Shown: in pieces, positions 6,721 to 15,490 of the stretch
Layout of the letters: every line of letters begins with the position of its first letter
Position numbering within the stretch: position 1 is the first letter of the stretch
NCBI RefSeq assembly: GCF_042655435.1
Contig: NZ_JBHSMG010000001.1
Span: 992,001-1,056,000, forward strand
Source: Lysinimonas soli
GTDB taxonomy: Bacteria > Actinomycetota > Actinomycetes > Actinomycetales > Microbacteriaceae
Direction of reading: 5' to 3'
Length of the DNA: 64,000 bases
Program-made: the position numbers and the translations under genes
Notes under the pieces: model-generated
What the model saw: the letters and a program-made list of their open reading frames with translations, nothing else
The model's database searches: none
What the model was told of the DNA's origin: nothing

Positions 6721-9234
6721 TCAGGCGACGGAGCTGTAGGCCACGATTCCGCGACGGATGCCGTCGATCGCCGTGCGCGCGGTGCGCCCGAGCGGGCCCT
6801 CGGCCACGATCGAGATCTGGTCGAGCAGGTCGACGGCCTGCTTCATCCAGCGCACGAAGTCGCCGGCGGCCAGGTCGGCTTCGCGCAGCACCGCATCGAG
6901 CTGCCCGCCGCGGGCCCACAGCTGCGTCGCGAGTGCCAGCCCGGTCGACGGCGGATTGCTCTCCGGCAGCCGGTGCTCGGCCTCGATGTCGCTCAGTTGC
7001 GCCCAGATCTCGCCCGTGGCCTCCATGGCGGCGCGGAAGGGGCCTCGGGGCAGCCCGCGCTCCCCCGCGGCCTCCTCGCGGCGCGGCTCGAAGATCAGGG
7101 TGCTCGCGATCGCGGCGAGCGAGGCGGCATCGAGCCCATCCCAGGTGCCACGACGAAGGCACTCGGCGACCAGCAGGTCGCGTTCTCCGTAGATGCGACG
7201 CAGGGAACGACCGGATGCCGCCACCGTCACGACGCCCTCGGTCCGGTCCAGATAGCCCAGCTCGAGCAGCACATCGGTGACCCGATCGAAGAGCTGCGCG
7301 ACGGCCCCGGTGCGCCCGCGGATCTGCGAGCTCAGCTGTTCGGTCTCGCGCTTGAGACGCCACCACCGCTCGGCCCAGCGCGAATGCGCCTCGCGCTCGC
7401 TGCAGCTGTGGCAGGGATGCTGCTTCATCTGACGTCGCAGCTCGGCGATCCGACGCTGGCGGCGGTCGCGATCGCTGCGGCTCTCGCCGCTCGGCGCCCC
7501 ACCGCGACCCTCGGCGCGCGCGTTCTTCTTCTCGAGGTCGGTCAGCTCGCGGCGCAGCCCGGAGTACTCGCGGAAGTCGCCGAGGTGGCACTGCATGGCC
7601 TCCGCGTACTTCGCGAGCGAGGCCTCCTGTTCGCGGACGCGACGTGCCAGGTCGACGACCGCGCGATCCGCCTGGAACTGCGCGAACGAGCTCTCGAGGA
7701 TCTCGCGGGTGCGCTCGCGTCCGAACTGCTCGATCAGGTTGACCGCCATGTTGTAGGTGGGGCGGAAGCTCGAGATGAGCGGGTAGCTGCGGCGCGAGGC
7801 GAGCGACGCGACCGCGGCCGGGTCGAGCCCTCCGGCCCATTGGATGACCGCGTGCCCCTCGACGTCGATGCCACGGCGTCCGGCGCGGCCCGTCAGCTGC
7901 GTGTACTCCCCCGGCGTGATCGGGACCCTCGCCTCGCCGTTGAACTTCTCGAGCTTCTCGAGCACGACCGTGCGGGCCGGCATGTTGACGCCGAGCGCCA
8001 GCGTCTCGGTCGCGAAGACCACCTTGACCAGTTTGCGCTGGAAGAGCTCCTCGACGACCTCCTTGAATGCCGGAAGCATGCCCGCGTGGTGCGCCGCGAT
8101 GCCGCGTTCCAGCCCCTCGAGCCACTCCCAGTAGCCGAGCACGCTCAGGTCGGAGTCCGGGATGCTGCGGCAACGCTCCTCGGCGATCGCGCGGATCTCG
8201 GCGCGCTCCGCCTTCTCGGTGAGCCGGATGTCGGATCGCACGACCTGCCGCACCGCGGCATCGCAGCCGATCCGGCTGAACACGAAGAAGATGGCGGGCA
8301 GCAGGTTCTTGGATTCGAGCATCCGGACGAACTCGGGGCGCTCCACGCGGTCGGCGCGATCGAAGCCGCCCCCCGTCGAGCCGAGGCCGGAGCCGCGGGT
8401 GCCCTCGGATCCGGACCCTCCCTGCCCCTTGCGATGATGCCGCCCGGGATGCCCGCCACGGTAGGTGCCGGCCGCGCGCCCTCCCGAGGCGGCGAGGCGC
8501 GCGAGTTCGGGGTTCACCCGGTTGGTGGCCGCGGACCCCAGGTTGATCACGGCCGAGCTGTCGAACAGGTCGAGCAGCTTGCTGCGCACCAGCACGTGCT
8601 GCTCGAGCGGCACCGGTCGCTCCTCCGAGACGATCACGTCGGTGTCGCCGCGCACGGCCTGCAGCCAATCGCCGAACTCCTCGGCGTTCGACACGGTCGC
8701 GCTCAGCGACACGAGCCGCACGCTCTGCGGGAGGTGGATGATGACCTCCTCCCAGACCGCGCCGCGGAAGCGATCGGCCAGGTAGTGCACCTCGTCCATG
8801 ACGACGTAGGCGAGGTCCTTGAGAAGCGGCGAGTCGGCGTAGAGCATGTTGCGCAGCACCTCGGTCGTCATGACGACGACCCGAGCCGAGCTGTTCACGT
8901 TGCTGTCGCCGGTCAGCAGGCCGACCGACTTGGCTCCGTGCTCCGCGGCCAGCTCGGAGTACTTCTGGTTGCTCAGCGCCTTCATCGGCGTCGTGTAGAA
9001 CACCTTGGCCCGCGGATCATCGAGGGCCAGGTGCACCGCGAACTCGGCGACGATCGTCTTGCCGGCGCCGGTCGGGGCGGCGACGAGCACGCTGCGCCCC
9101 TGCTCGAGCACACGGCAGGCTTCGAGCTGGAAGGGGTCGAGATCGAACTCCTGATTGCGGCGGAACTCCTCCAGCTGCGGGGCGTCGCGGCGGATGCGCG
9201 CAGCCGCGTAGCGCTCCGCCGGCGAGAGCGTCAC
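6721..9234 (-). CDS. helY: Ski2/HelY-type DEAD/DEAH-box helicase
   Basis: 837 aa, GTG start overlapping the tatC stop (GTGA). SF2 motifs in order: Walker A APTGAGKT (about 55-62), TTPMKALSNQK (Ia), DEVHYL (DExH), SAT, then in RecA2 HHAGM and QLTGRAGRRG, followed by the Ski2/DSHCT C-terminal helical region with a CxxC-like CHSC pair. A Gly/Arg-rich insert of about 40 residues (around 245-290; DNA 8365-8500) separates the two RecA domains. The HelY family is linked to RNA or DNA unwinding. Gene order helY-tatC-tatA-pafC-pafB matches Rv2092c-Rv2096c of M. tuberculosis. Confidence 0.93.
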   Translation of the reverse strand: MTLSPAERYAAARIRRDAPQLEEFRRNQEFDLDPFQLEACRVLEQGRSVLVAAPTGAGKTIVAEFAVHLALDDPRAKVFYTTPMKALSNQKYSELAAEHGAKSVGLLTGDSNVNSSARVVVMTTEVLRNMLYADSPLLKDLAYVVMDEVHYLADRFRGAVWEEVIIHLPQSVRLVSLSATVSNAEEFGDWLQAVRGDTDVIVSEERPVPLEQHVLVRSKLLDLFDSSAVINLGSAATNRVNPELARLAASGGRAAGTYRGGHPGRHHRKGQGGSGSEGTRGSGLGSTGGGFDRADRVERPEFVRMLESKNLLPAIFFVFSRIGCDAAVRQVVRSDIRLTEKAERAEIRAIAEERCRSIPDSDLSVLGYWEWLEGLERGIAAHHAGMLPAFKEVVEELFQRKLVKVVFATETLALGVNMPARTVVLEKLEKFNGEARVPITPGEYTQLTGRAGRRGIDVEGHAVIQWAGGLDPAAVASLASRRSYPLISSFRPTYNMAVNLIEQFGRERTREILESSFAQFQADRAVVDLARRVREQEASLAKYAEAMQCHLGDFREYSGLRRELTDLEKKNARAEGRGGAPSGESRSDRDRRQRRIAELRRQMKQHPCHSCSEREAHSRWAERWWRLKRETEQLSSQIRGRTGAVAQLFDRVTDVLLELGYLDRTEGVVTVAASGRSLRRIYGERDLLVAECLRRGTWDGLDAASLAAIASTLIFEPRREEAAGERGLPRGPFRAAMEATGEIWAQLSDIEAEHRLPESNPPSTGLALATQLWARGGQLDAVLREADLAAGDFVRWMKQAVDLLDQISIVAEGPLGRTARTAIDGIRRGIVAYSSVA

Positions 9235-10025
9235 GCGCGAGCGAGCCCGGCCGACATGGCGTCGGCCCTGCGGGCGGCAGAGCGGTCGTGGAGGGCGGCG
9301 ACGCCGAAGGCGGCGAAGTAGAGCAACACCATCGGCAGGGCGAGCAGGAGCATCGACAGCGGGTCGGCGGCCGGAGTGGCGATCGCCGTGAAGACGACGA
9401 TCGCGAGAACGGCCCACCGCCATCCCTTCAGGATCGTCTTCGCCGAGAGGATGCCGATGAAGTTCAGCAGCACGAGGAACACCGGGAGCACGAACGCGAT
9501 GCCGGTCGCCAGGATGAGCTTGATCGTGAAGTCGAGGTAGTAGCTCGCGTCGATGATGCTGGTGTCCTGTCCCGGCACGAAGCTCACCATGAGGTTCACG
9601 AGTCGCGGAAGCACGAGCCAGCCCACCACCGCACCGCCGAGGAACAGCGGCACCGCCGTGAAGAAGAAGCCGAAGATGTACCTACGCTCGCGGCCGGTCA
9701 GGCCCGGCGCCAGGAACGCGAAGATCTGGTACAGCCAGATCGGGCTGGAGACCAGGATGCCGAGCATGATCGCGACCTGGAAGCGCACGTCCCAGGCGCT
9801 CGTGATGCTCGGGTAGTTGATGGAGGCCTCATGGTGCGCCGCCGCCAGCTCGAGGATCGGGGCGCGCAGCCCGTCCCACACCAAGGCGGAGAGGAACCAG
9901 CCGCCGATCGTGCCCAGGACGACGCCCAGGCCGGCGATCATCAAGCGTTTGCGGAGTTCGACCAGGTGCTGGCCGAGCGACATCTTGCCTTCGGGGTCGG
10001 TCTTCCGCCGGGTGCGGACGGCCAT
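9231..10025 (-). CDS. tatC: Sec-independent protein translocase TatC
   Basis: 264 aa with six predicted helices. The family N-terminus MSLGQHLVELRKRL (about 15-28), the glutamate-containing first loop and the FAFLAPGLTGRERRY segment are present. TatC is the twin-arginine signal receptor in the membrane and works with TatA, encoded 3 nt upstream. Its stop overlaps the helY start. Confidence 0.97.
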   Translation of the reverse strand: MAVRTRRKTDPEGKMSLGQHLVELRKRLMIAGLGVVLGTIGGWFLSALVWDGLRAPILELAAAHHEASINYPSITSAWDVRFQVAIMLGILVSSPIWLYQIFAFLAPGLTGRERRYIFGFFFTAVPLFLGGAVVGWLVLPRLVNLMVSFVPGQDTSIIDASYYLDFTIKLILATGIAFVLPVFLVLLNFIGILSAKTILKGWRWAVLAIVVFTAIATPAADPLSMLLLALPMVLLYFAAFGVAALHDRSAARRADAMSAGLARA

Positions 10026-10028
10026 GGA

Positions 10029-10301
10029 CTACGACTTCGCGGGCTTGACCGGTTCGCCCGACTCGGCGGGCTTCGTCGGGGCGGCGCCGGGAGTGGTCGG
10101 TTCCGCCGCGAGGGTCGGGGCGGCCTTGTCGGCTTCTGTGGAGCCGGCGGCCGTCTTGTCGGTCTTGATCTCTTCGCGGAAGATCTTCGTCGACTGACCG
10201 ATGCTGCGGGCCAGGGCCGGAAGCCGAGTCGCTCCGAACAGGAGCAGGACGACTGCGAGCACGACCCAGATTCCAGGCCCCTCGAAAAGTCCTCTGAGCA
10301 T
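10029..10301 (-). CDS. tatA: Sec-independent protein translocase TatA
   Basis: 90 aa. A short N-terminal helix (about 9-21, WVVLAVVLLLFGATRLP) with the FG hinge is followed by an amphipathic helix (PALARSIGQSTKIFREEIK) and a long Ala/Pro/Lys tail. This is the pore-forming Tat component. Start ATG 10301 has TGAGGA about 8 nt upstream. No TatB is seen in the window. Confidence 0.95.
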   Translation of the reverse strand: MLRGLFEGPGIWVVLAVVLLLFGATRLPALARSIGQSTKIFREEIKTDKTAAGSTEADKAAPTLAAEPTTPGAAPTKPAESGEPVKPAKS

Positions 10302-10393
10302 GGCGGCGTCCTCACTGATCGGAACTGATGGCACGAGCTTACCGCCAGATGCCCGGCCCCGCCGAAAAAGCCGACGGGTGTCCGCGTCGCGGG

Positions 10394-11419
10394 TCAGGTG
10401 GTCGAGCGGTAGCGCGCCACTCCGGCCTGCGCCCATGCCTGCACGGCGGCGCGGGCACTCGGCGGGGCGACCACCACGGCGACGCCGGGCATGCTCGCGA
10501 TCAGCCGCTTGAGGCCGTGATAGTGCGAGACCCGAAGCGTCGTGCGGATGCGGCCCTCGTGCTCGGTCGTGTTGGCGCCATCCGGGATGTAATCGGACAC
10601 CAGCGGCATCGCCGAGGGCACGACCTCGATGGTGACCTCGAGATCCTCGGGCGACGGCTCGAACAGCACGTCCGGCAGTCGCACGTCGGAGTCCGAGGCC
10701 CGGTGCTCGATCGGCTGTTCCGTGATGATCGCGTTCGAGATGCGATCGAGGCGGAAGGTGCGTACCGCCTCGCGCAGGTGGCACCATCCGCGCAGGTACC
10801 AGTCGGCGTCGATCGACTCGACGCGCAGCGGGTCGATACGGCGCCGCTCGCGCTGCCCCTGGGAGTTCTGGTAGTCGAGCTCGAGCTGCACGCCGCGCTC
10901 GACCGATTCACGGATCAGCGCGAGCGTCGGCGCGAGCGGGTCCGGTGCGATCGTGTCGATGGCTCCGGTGGTCACGGCACCCTCGACGCCGACCTGACTG
11001 GGCTGCGCGGAGGCCCCCCTCGAGAGCTTGCTCATGAGCGAGGCGATCGCGGCGCGATCCGCGTTCTCCGGTAGCGCCGAGAGGTACTGGAGCCCGGCGA
11101 TGAGCGCGGCCGCCTCGCGCGCCGAGAATCGCGGGGAGTCGTCGATCGCGACGAGGTTGGTGAGCACGATCTCGTCGCGCTCCTCGAACGCGTCCCAGTT
11201 GATGTCGAAGAGGTCACCGTGCTGGTACGAGTCCGTCTCTCCCGGAACCCCGCTCACCGCGATGAGCTCGACGGCCTCGCGGATCTGCTCCGGGGTCACG
11301 CCGAAATGCGCCGCCGCCTCGGAGACGCTCGCCCCGTCGTGGTCCATGAGCCACGGCACGAGTGAGAGCAGGAAGGCGAGCTTGTCGCGGGCCTGCAGCG
11401 GTTGGGCGCGTTCAGCCAT
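10394..11419 (-). CDS. pafC: WYL-domain transcriptional regulator PafC
   Basis: 341 aa. An N-terminal winged-helix region (about 10-65, DKLAFLLSLVPWL... with VSEAAAHFGVTPEQI) is followed by a WYL domain (about 140-230; DADWYLRGWCHLREAVRTFRLDRI) and a WCX C-terminal domain. In mycobacteria PafB and PafC form the complex activating LexA/RecA-independent DNA-damage genes, sensing ssDNA through WYL. The ATG overlaps the pafB stop by 8 nt, so the pair is coupled. The name is by family and synteny. Confidence 0.92.
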   Translation of the reverse strand: MAERAQPLQARDKLAFLLSLVPWLMDHDGASVSEAAAHFGVTPEQIREAVELIAVSGVPGETDSYQHGDLFDINWDAFEERDEIVLTNLVAIDDSPRFSAREAAALIAGLQYLSALPENADRAAIASLMSKLSRGASAQPSQVGVEGAVTTGAIDTIAPDPLAPTLALIRESVERGVQLELDYQNSQGQRERRRIDPLRVESIDADWYLRGWCHLREAVRTFRLDRISNAIITEQPIEHRASDSDVRLPDVLFEPSPEDLEVTIEVVPSAMPLVSDYIPDGANTTEHEGRIRTTLRVSHYHGLKRLIASMPGVAVVVAPPSARAAVQAWAQAGVARYRSTT

Positions 11420-12449
11420 GATCCCGGACCGTTCTCTCGAGGCGGGCGATGACGGCCTCCCGCAGCTCGGGCGGGCTGAGCACGAGCACTTCGGGCCCGA
11501 AGCCGGCGAGCTCGTCAGCCAGGATGTTGACGTCCACGTAGTGCAGCTGCAGGCGGGCCTCGGCGGCGCCCGAATCGGGGTCGAGGCGCTCGGTGCCGCG
11601 GCGATTCGCCAGACGGGTGGCGGCATCCGAATCGCAGACCACCGAGACCTCGGCGATGCCGCGCTCCCAGACCTCGTCGAGGGCGGCGAGGGCGGCGGAG
11701 GCGTGGTCGCCCGGGCGTGGCGGCGCGGCCTTGCCCGCCGCGATGGGGCCCACGATGCGGCGCAGCAGGTAGGTCTTGTAGGCACCGCGGGTGTCGGCGG
11801 CGGGCGCCGGGACCTCCTCGGCCGACAGGTGCCAGCGCCCCTGGTACTGCACGAGAGCGAGCGGGATGACCTCGCGCTCGCGCGCGCTGTCCTCCCCCGG
11901 CGTGAGGTAGGGGAAGCGCACGATGAGACGCTTCTCGAGAGCCGCGCTGAGGGGCTCGAACGCCGCGTCGCGGAGGCGCACCCGCGGCGCGTAGCCGAGC
12001 ACCGGCTCGTCGGCCGCGACGCCGAGCGAGCGAAGCTTGAGCAGCGCGCGCCGCGACTCCCCCGACAGCGATCCCTCGCGCCAGACCATCGCGGCCAGGT
12101 TCAGCAGGGTGGTCTCGTCGCTCGAGAACGAGATGTCGCGCGGCAGCTCGTAGCTTCCGCGCGGGATGCGGTAGCGCAGGGTCTGGTTGTTGCCCGCCTC
12201 GCCCGGGGTGTCGATCGTCTCGAGCGGCACGCCCAGGTCGCGGATGTCGTCCTTGTCGCGCTCGAACTGCCTCTCGAGATTCGCGTTGTCGCCCCCGGCC
12301 TTGTACTTCTGGCGGTAGCCCTGGACCGTCGACAGGATCTCGTTCTTCGTCAACCCCGACTCGGTCGCCAGCAGTGCGAGCACGAGGCTGAACAGGCGCT
12401 CCTCGACGGGCACGCGCAAGGTCGCCTGAGATGCGGAGGAAGGGGGCAC
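11412..12449 (-). CDS. pafB: WYL-domain transcriptional regulator PafB
   Basis: 345 aa. N-terminal helix-turn-helix (about 10-80; EERLFSLVLALLATESGLTK, LERQFERDKDDIRDLGV), WYL-like domain in the middle (about 160-250) and WCX domain at the end. Partner of the next gene. GTG start at 12449; TAGGAT (minus strand, 12462-12457) lies 7 nt before it, indicating a leaderless promoter of its own. In Mycobacterium pafB follows pafA, but no pafA is present here. Confidence 0.92.
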   Translation of the reverse strand: MPPSSASQATLRVPVEERLFSLVLALLATESGLTKNEILSTVQGYRQKYKAGGDNANLERQFERDKDDIRDLGVPLETIDTPGEAGNNQTLRYRIPRGSYELPRDISFSSDETTLLNLAAMVWREGSLSGESRRALLKLRSLGVAADEPVLGYAPRVRLRDAAFEPLSAALEKRLIVRFPYLTPGEDSAREREVIPLALVQYQGRWHLSAEEVPAPAADTRGAYKTYLLRRIVGPIAAGKAAPPRPGDHASAALAALDEVWERGIAEVSVVCDSDAATRLANRRGTERLDPDSGAAEARLQLHYVDVNILADELAGFGPEVLVLSPPELREAVIARLERTVRDHG

Positions 12450-12539
12450 GAGAGGAATCCTAGAGACAGCACGGCCGCAACGCAGTCGCGACGCTCGCGG
12501 TTTCGCTGCGGGCGTCGCGTCGGCGTGCGACCGGGACTG

Positions 12540-13523
12540 CTACTTGATGCCGAGGACGTCGACGACCATGATCAGAGTCGCGTTCGCGTCGACGCCGAGC
12601 GAGCTCGAGCCCGCTCCGAAGCCGGCCTTGGGCGGCATCACGACGAGCACCTGCGATCCGACCTTCGCTCCGACCAGAGCCTTGTAGAGACCGACGGGGA
12701 GGGATTTCGAGTCCACGGTCAGGTCCACGGCCTGATCGTTGGTCCACGATGCCTGCCCGTCGCCGCCCGAGCTGCTGCCGGGCCAGATCACGGGCTTGTC
12801 GGACGAGGTCGTCGGCCAGCTCCAGCCGGAGTACTTCACGTGCACGGTCGCGCCCTTCTCGACCGTCGCGCCGGCGCCGGCCTTGATGGTCGAGATGCGA
12901 AGGTCCTTGGGCTTGCCGATCTCTTGGATGACGATGCCCGGCTGGCCGTCGACGGCCGTGATCACGGCGGGCATCCCGTCTTGCGGGAGCACGTTGATGC
13001 CGTTCGCCTTGCCGAGGAAGTGGTCGACGACGTCGACGACGACCACGAGGGTCGCGTCGTCGGGGTAGCTCGAGCCGCCGGCACCGGCGCCGAAGCCCTC
13101 CTTCACGGTCGTGACCAGCGCGTAGCGCTCACCCGTGGTGGCGCAGCGCAGCGACTTCTGCACCGCAGTCGCCTTCGCGGTGTCGAGGGCGCCGGACCGT
13201 GCCGTCGCGGTGTTCGAGCTGGACGAGGTGGCGATCTGTTTCCCGGTCGCGCCGTCGTAGAGGCTGTACGTGTAGTCGACCTGGTCGCCGGACTGCACCG
13301 GCGATCCCTTGCCCGCCTTGAGCTGCGACACCTGACTGCTCTTGACCACGAGCGGCGTGGGGAAGGACGCCGTGCTCGATGTCGCCTTCACCACCTTCGA
13401 GGAGTCGCCGGCCGAGAACACCGGGGTGCACGCCGCGGAGGCGCTCGACGAGCAGCCCACGAGCGAGGTGACGACGACCGCGGCGACCGCGAGGGCGGAG
13501 AGGAGCGCGGGTGTTCTGCGCAC
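12540..13523 (-). CDS. FKBP-type peptidyl-prolyl isomerase, lipoprotein
   Basis: 327 aa. Lipoprotein signal VRRTPALLSALAV...VTSLVGCS with the lipobox LVGC near residue 26, so it should be anchored outside the membrane. Two FKBP-like units: a degenerate first one (about 70-170, ending VVVVDVVDHF) and a second (about 215-327) with GATVHVKYSGW, LPVGLYKALVGAKVGSQVLVVMPPKAGFG and a C-terminal LIMVVDVLGIK. Likely assists folding of secreted proteins. GTG start with AGGAAG/GAAGG upstream. It sits between trmI and pafB, where the proteasome genes of other actinomycetes lie. Confidence 0.9.
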   Translation of the reverse strand: MRRTPALLSALAVAAVVVTSLVGCSSSASAACTPVFSAGDSSKVVKATSSTASFPTPLVVKSSQVSQLKAGKGSPVQSGDQVDYTYSLYDGATGKQIATSSSSNTATARSGALDTAKATAVQKSLRCATTGERYALVTTVKEGFGAGAGGSSYPDDATLVVVVDVVDHFLGKANGINVLPQDGMPAVITAVDGQPGIVIQEIGKPKDLRISTIKAGAGATVEKGATVHVKYSGWSWPTTSSDKPVIWPGSSSGGDGQASWTNDQAVDLTVDSKSLPVGLYKALVGAKVGSQVLVVMPPKAGFGAGSSSLGVDANATLIMVVDVLGIK

Positions 13524-13600
13524 GAGGCCTTCTTCCTGGAGTTCCGCCGAGCGGTGGCGGGTGAACGAGCGGGACAACTCTACTGGCAGATCAGGCGGGC

Positions 13601-14650
13601 CTAGCTGGGAGCATCGGGAGCCGAATCGGGCTCCCGCGTCGCGTCGTTCCCGGCATCCAGCTCGATGCCGGTCTCGGCGGCGAGGGCGCGCGCCTCGCGC
13701 ACGACCTTGCGCACGCGCTTGTCGCTCTTGACCGCGTCGCCGAGCGCGCCGGGCGTCCACAACTCGACGTCGTCGTCGCCGTACTCGGTCTTGGAGGCGC
13801 GTCGCACCGGTTGCGGAAGCACCGTCCCGGGTGCCAGCCGCCGCGCGGTGATCAGGAATCCGGTGTGGCCGACCATGCGGTGATCGGGACGCACCGCGAG
13901 GCCCTCGACGTGCCAGCCGCGCACGATCGTCTCGCTGGCATCCGGATCGGTGAAGTCACCGGTGGCCCGGATCGCCTCGGCGACGCGCGAGAGCTGGGTC
14001 ACCGTGGCGACGTAGCAGAGCAGCACTCCCCCGGGAGTCAGGGCACCGGATGCCGCCTCGAGGCACTCCCACGGCGCGAGCATATCGAGCACGATCCGGT
14101 CGACGCGACCGGCGAGCTGGGTCATGCGCGGCAGTTCATCGGCGACGTCGCCGATCGTGATGCTCCAGTTCGGGGGCTCGACCCCCAGGAACGCGGCGAC
14201 GTTCGCGCGCGCCACGACGGCGAACTCCTCCCGCCGCTCGAAGGAGAGCAGTGTGCCCTCCGGCCCGACGGCACGCAGCAGCCACAGGGACAGGGCGCCG
14301 GATCCGACGCCGGCCTCGACCACCGTCGCCCCGGGGAAGATATCGGCGAGGGCGCCGATCTGGGCTGCATCCTTCGGGTAGACGATCGCGGCGCCGCGCG
14401 GCATCGACATCACGAAGTCCGACAGCAGCGGGCGCAGAGCCAGATAGGCATCCCCGTTCGAGGCCCTGACGACGCTGCCGTCGGGCTCGCCGATGATCGA
14501 GTCGTGCGAGACGAGGCCGCGGTGGGTGTGGAAGGTGCCGCCGGCCTGCAGCGTGATCGTGTTGAGCCGACCGCGCGGACCTGTGAGCTGCACGCGATCG
14601 CCCGCCGCGAAGGGCCCGGAACGCTTGGGCACGGACCCGCCGTCGCTCAT
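13601..14650 (-). CDS. trmI: tRNA (adenine-58-N1)-methyltransferase TrmI
   Basis: 349 aa. N-terminal beta domain (about 10-75, AAGDRVQLTGPRGRLNTITLQAG and HTHRG), then the AdoMet-binding Rossmann domain with VVEAGVGSGALSLWLL (about 110), FERREEF and DRIVLDMLAPWECL. It methylates A58 in the T-loop of tRNA. The ATG overlaps the stop of the HAD gene (ATGA, 14647-14650). Rv2118c of M. tuberculosis is the counterpart and lies just beyond mpa there. An 8-bp hairpin (CGGGAGCC/GGCTCCCG) lies in its last codons, around 13615-13637. Confidence 0.93.
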   Translation of the reverse strand: MSDGGSVPKRSGPFAAGDRVQLTGPRGRLNTITLQAGGTFHTHRGLVSHDSIIGEPDGSVVRASNGDAYLALRPLLSDFVMSMPRGAAIVYPKDAAQIGALADIFPGATVVEAGVGSGALSLWLLRAVGPEGTLLSFERREEFAVVARANVAAFLGVEPPNWSITIGDVADELPRMTQLAGRVDRIVLDMLAPWECLEAASGALTPGGVLLCYVATVTQLSRVAEAIRATGDFTDPDASETIVRGWHVEGLAVRPDHRMVGHTGFLITARRLAPGTVLPQPVRRASKTEYGDDDVELWTPGALGDAVKSDKRVRKVVREARALAAETGIELDAGNDATREPDSAPDAPS

Positions 14651-15330
14651 CGGGACACCCGGCTGTGCACGTCGAAGAGCTCCTCGAGCCCGCGACCCTC
14701 GAGGGACGGCCACAGCGTGTACGCCGGACTCGGCGGCAGCGGCACGTGCAGCGGCACCGCGATCGTCGTCGCGCCGCTCGCGACGGCGGCCGCGACGCCG
14801 AACTCCGAGTCCTCCACCGCGATGCAGTCGGCGGCGTTCACGCCGAGCGCCATCGCGGCTCGGAGGTACGGCTCGGGGTGCGGCTTGCCTTGGGTGACCT
14901 CGTCACCGGCGACGACGATGTCGAACGCGGGAAAGCCCGCCGCCTCGGCGATGTGATCGGCCATCCGCCGGATCGACATGGTCACGAGGGCGGTCGGGAC
15001 CTCGGCGTCGCGCAGCGCCTCGAGCAGCTCGCGGGCGCCCGGGCGCCACGGCACCGCATCCCGGAGCAGGGTCAGCACCCGGTCGGTCAGCACGTCGATG
15101 ATCTCGTCGGTCGGCAGATCGACCCCCCGCGACTGCAGGATCAGCGACGAGCGCTCGAGCGACGATCCGACCAGCTGCAGCCCGTCGGCATGACTCCACT
15201 GGCCGCCCCAGGCGTGAACCAGTTCGGTCTCGGCGGTCAGCCAGTACGGCTCGGTGTCGACGAGCGTGCCGTCCATGTCCCACATGACGGCGGCCGGCCG
15301 GGGCGGAGAGAGGCGGATGTCGTCGGTCAC
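14647..15330 (-). CDS. HAD-superfamily hydrolase, beta-phosphoglucomutase-like
   Basis: 227 aa. HAD motif I MWDMDGTLVDTEP at about 15-27, motif II TALVTMS, motif III with KPHPEPY, and motif IV EDSEFGVAAA. The small helical cap is of the PGMB/phosphatase subfamily, so a sugar or nucleotide phosphomonoester is a likely substrate. GTG start; TAGACT lies 8 nt upstream on the minus strand (15344-15339). Coupled to trmI downstream. Confidence 0.88.
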   Translation of the reverse strand: MTDDIRLSPPRPAAVMWDMDGTLVDTEPYWLTAETELVHAWGGQWSHADGLQLVGSSLERSSLILQSRGVDLPTDEIIDVLTDRVLTLLRDAVPWRPGARELLEALRDAEVPTALVTMSIRRMADHIAEAAGFPAFDIVVAGDEVTQGKPHPEPYLRAAMALGVNAADCIAVEDSEFGVAAAVASGATTIAVPLHVPLPPSPAYTLWPSLEGRGLEELFDVHSRVSR

Positions 15331-15423
15331 GTCGCATGAGTCTACGAGGCTTCGCCACGGGATCCGTTGCGCGGTGCGCTGATGGCGAACGCCGCGAGCC
15401 CGGCGGTTCGCGGGGAGGGGTCC

Positions 15424-15485
15424 TATTCTGGGATGACGCCCCGGAAGCACGTTCCGGGGCCGACGCCGGCTCTCCGGCGAGAGGA
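15424..15485 (+). promoter_or_regulatory. promoter and double-hairpin 5' leader of PAC2 gene
   Basis: A TATTCT -10-like hexamer (15424-15429) is followed by a leader with two perfect hairpins: GCCCCGGAA/TTCCGGGGC (15438-15446/15452-15460, loop GCACG) and CGCCGG/CCGGCG (15464-15469/15474-15479, loop CTCT). The second ends exactly at the RBS GAGAGGA before GTG 15491. No convincing -35 is seen. It may modulate translation or mRNA stability. Confidence 0.5.
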
Positions 15486-15490
15486 ATGAC

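Noticed and set aside
5719..9321. Long open frame of about 1200 codons on the plus strand opposite lnt and helY
   Set aside because: The opposite strand codes for clear Lnt and HelY proteins; the plus-strand translation is Arg/Gly/Asp-rich low complexity, typical of antisense frames in GC-rich DNA.
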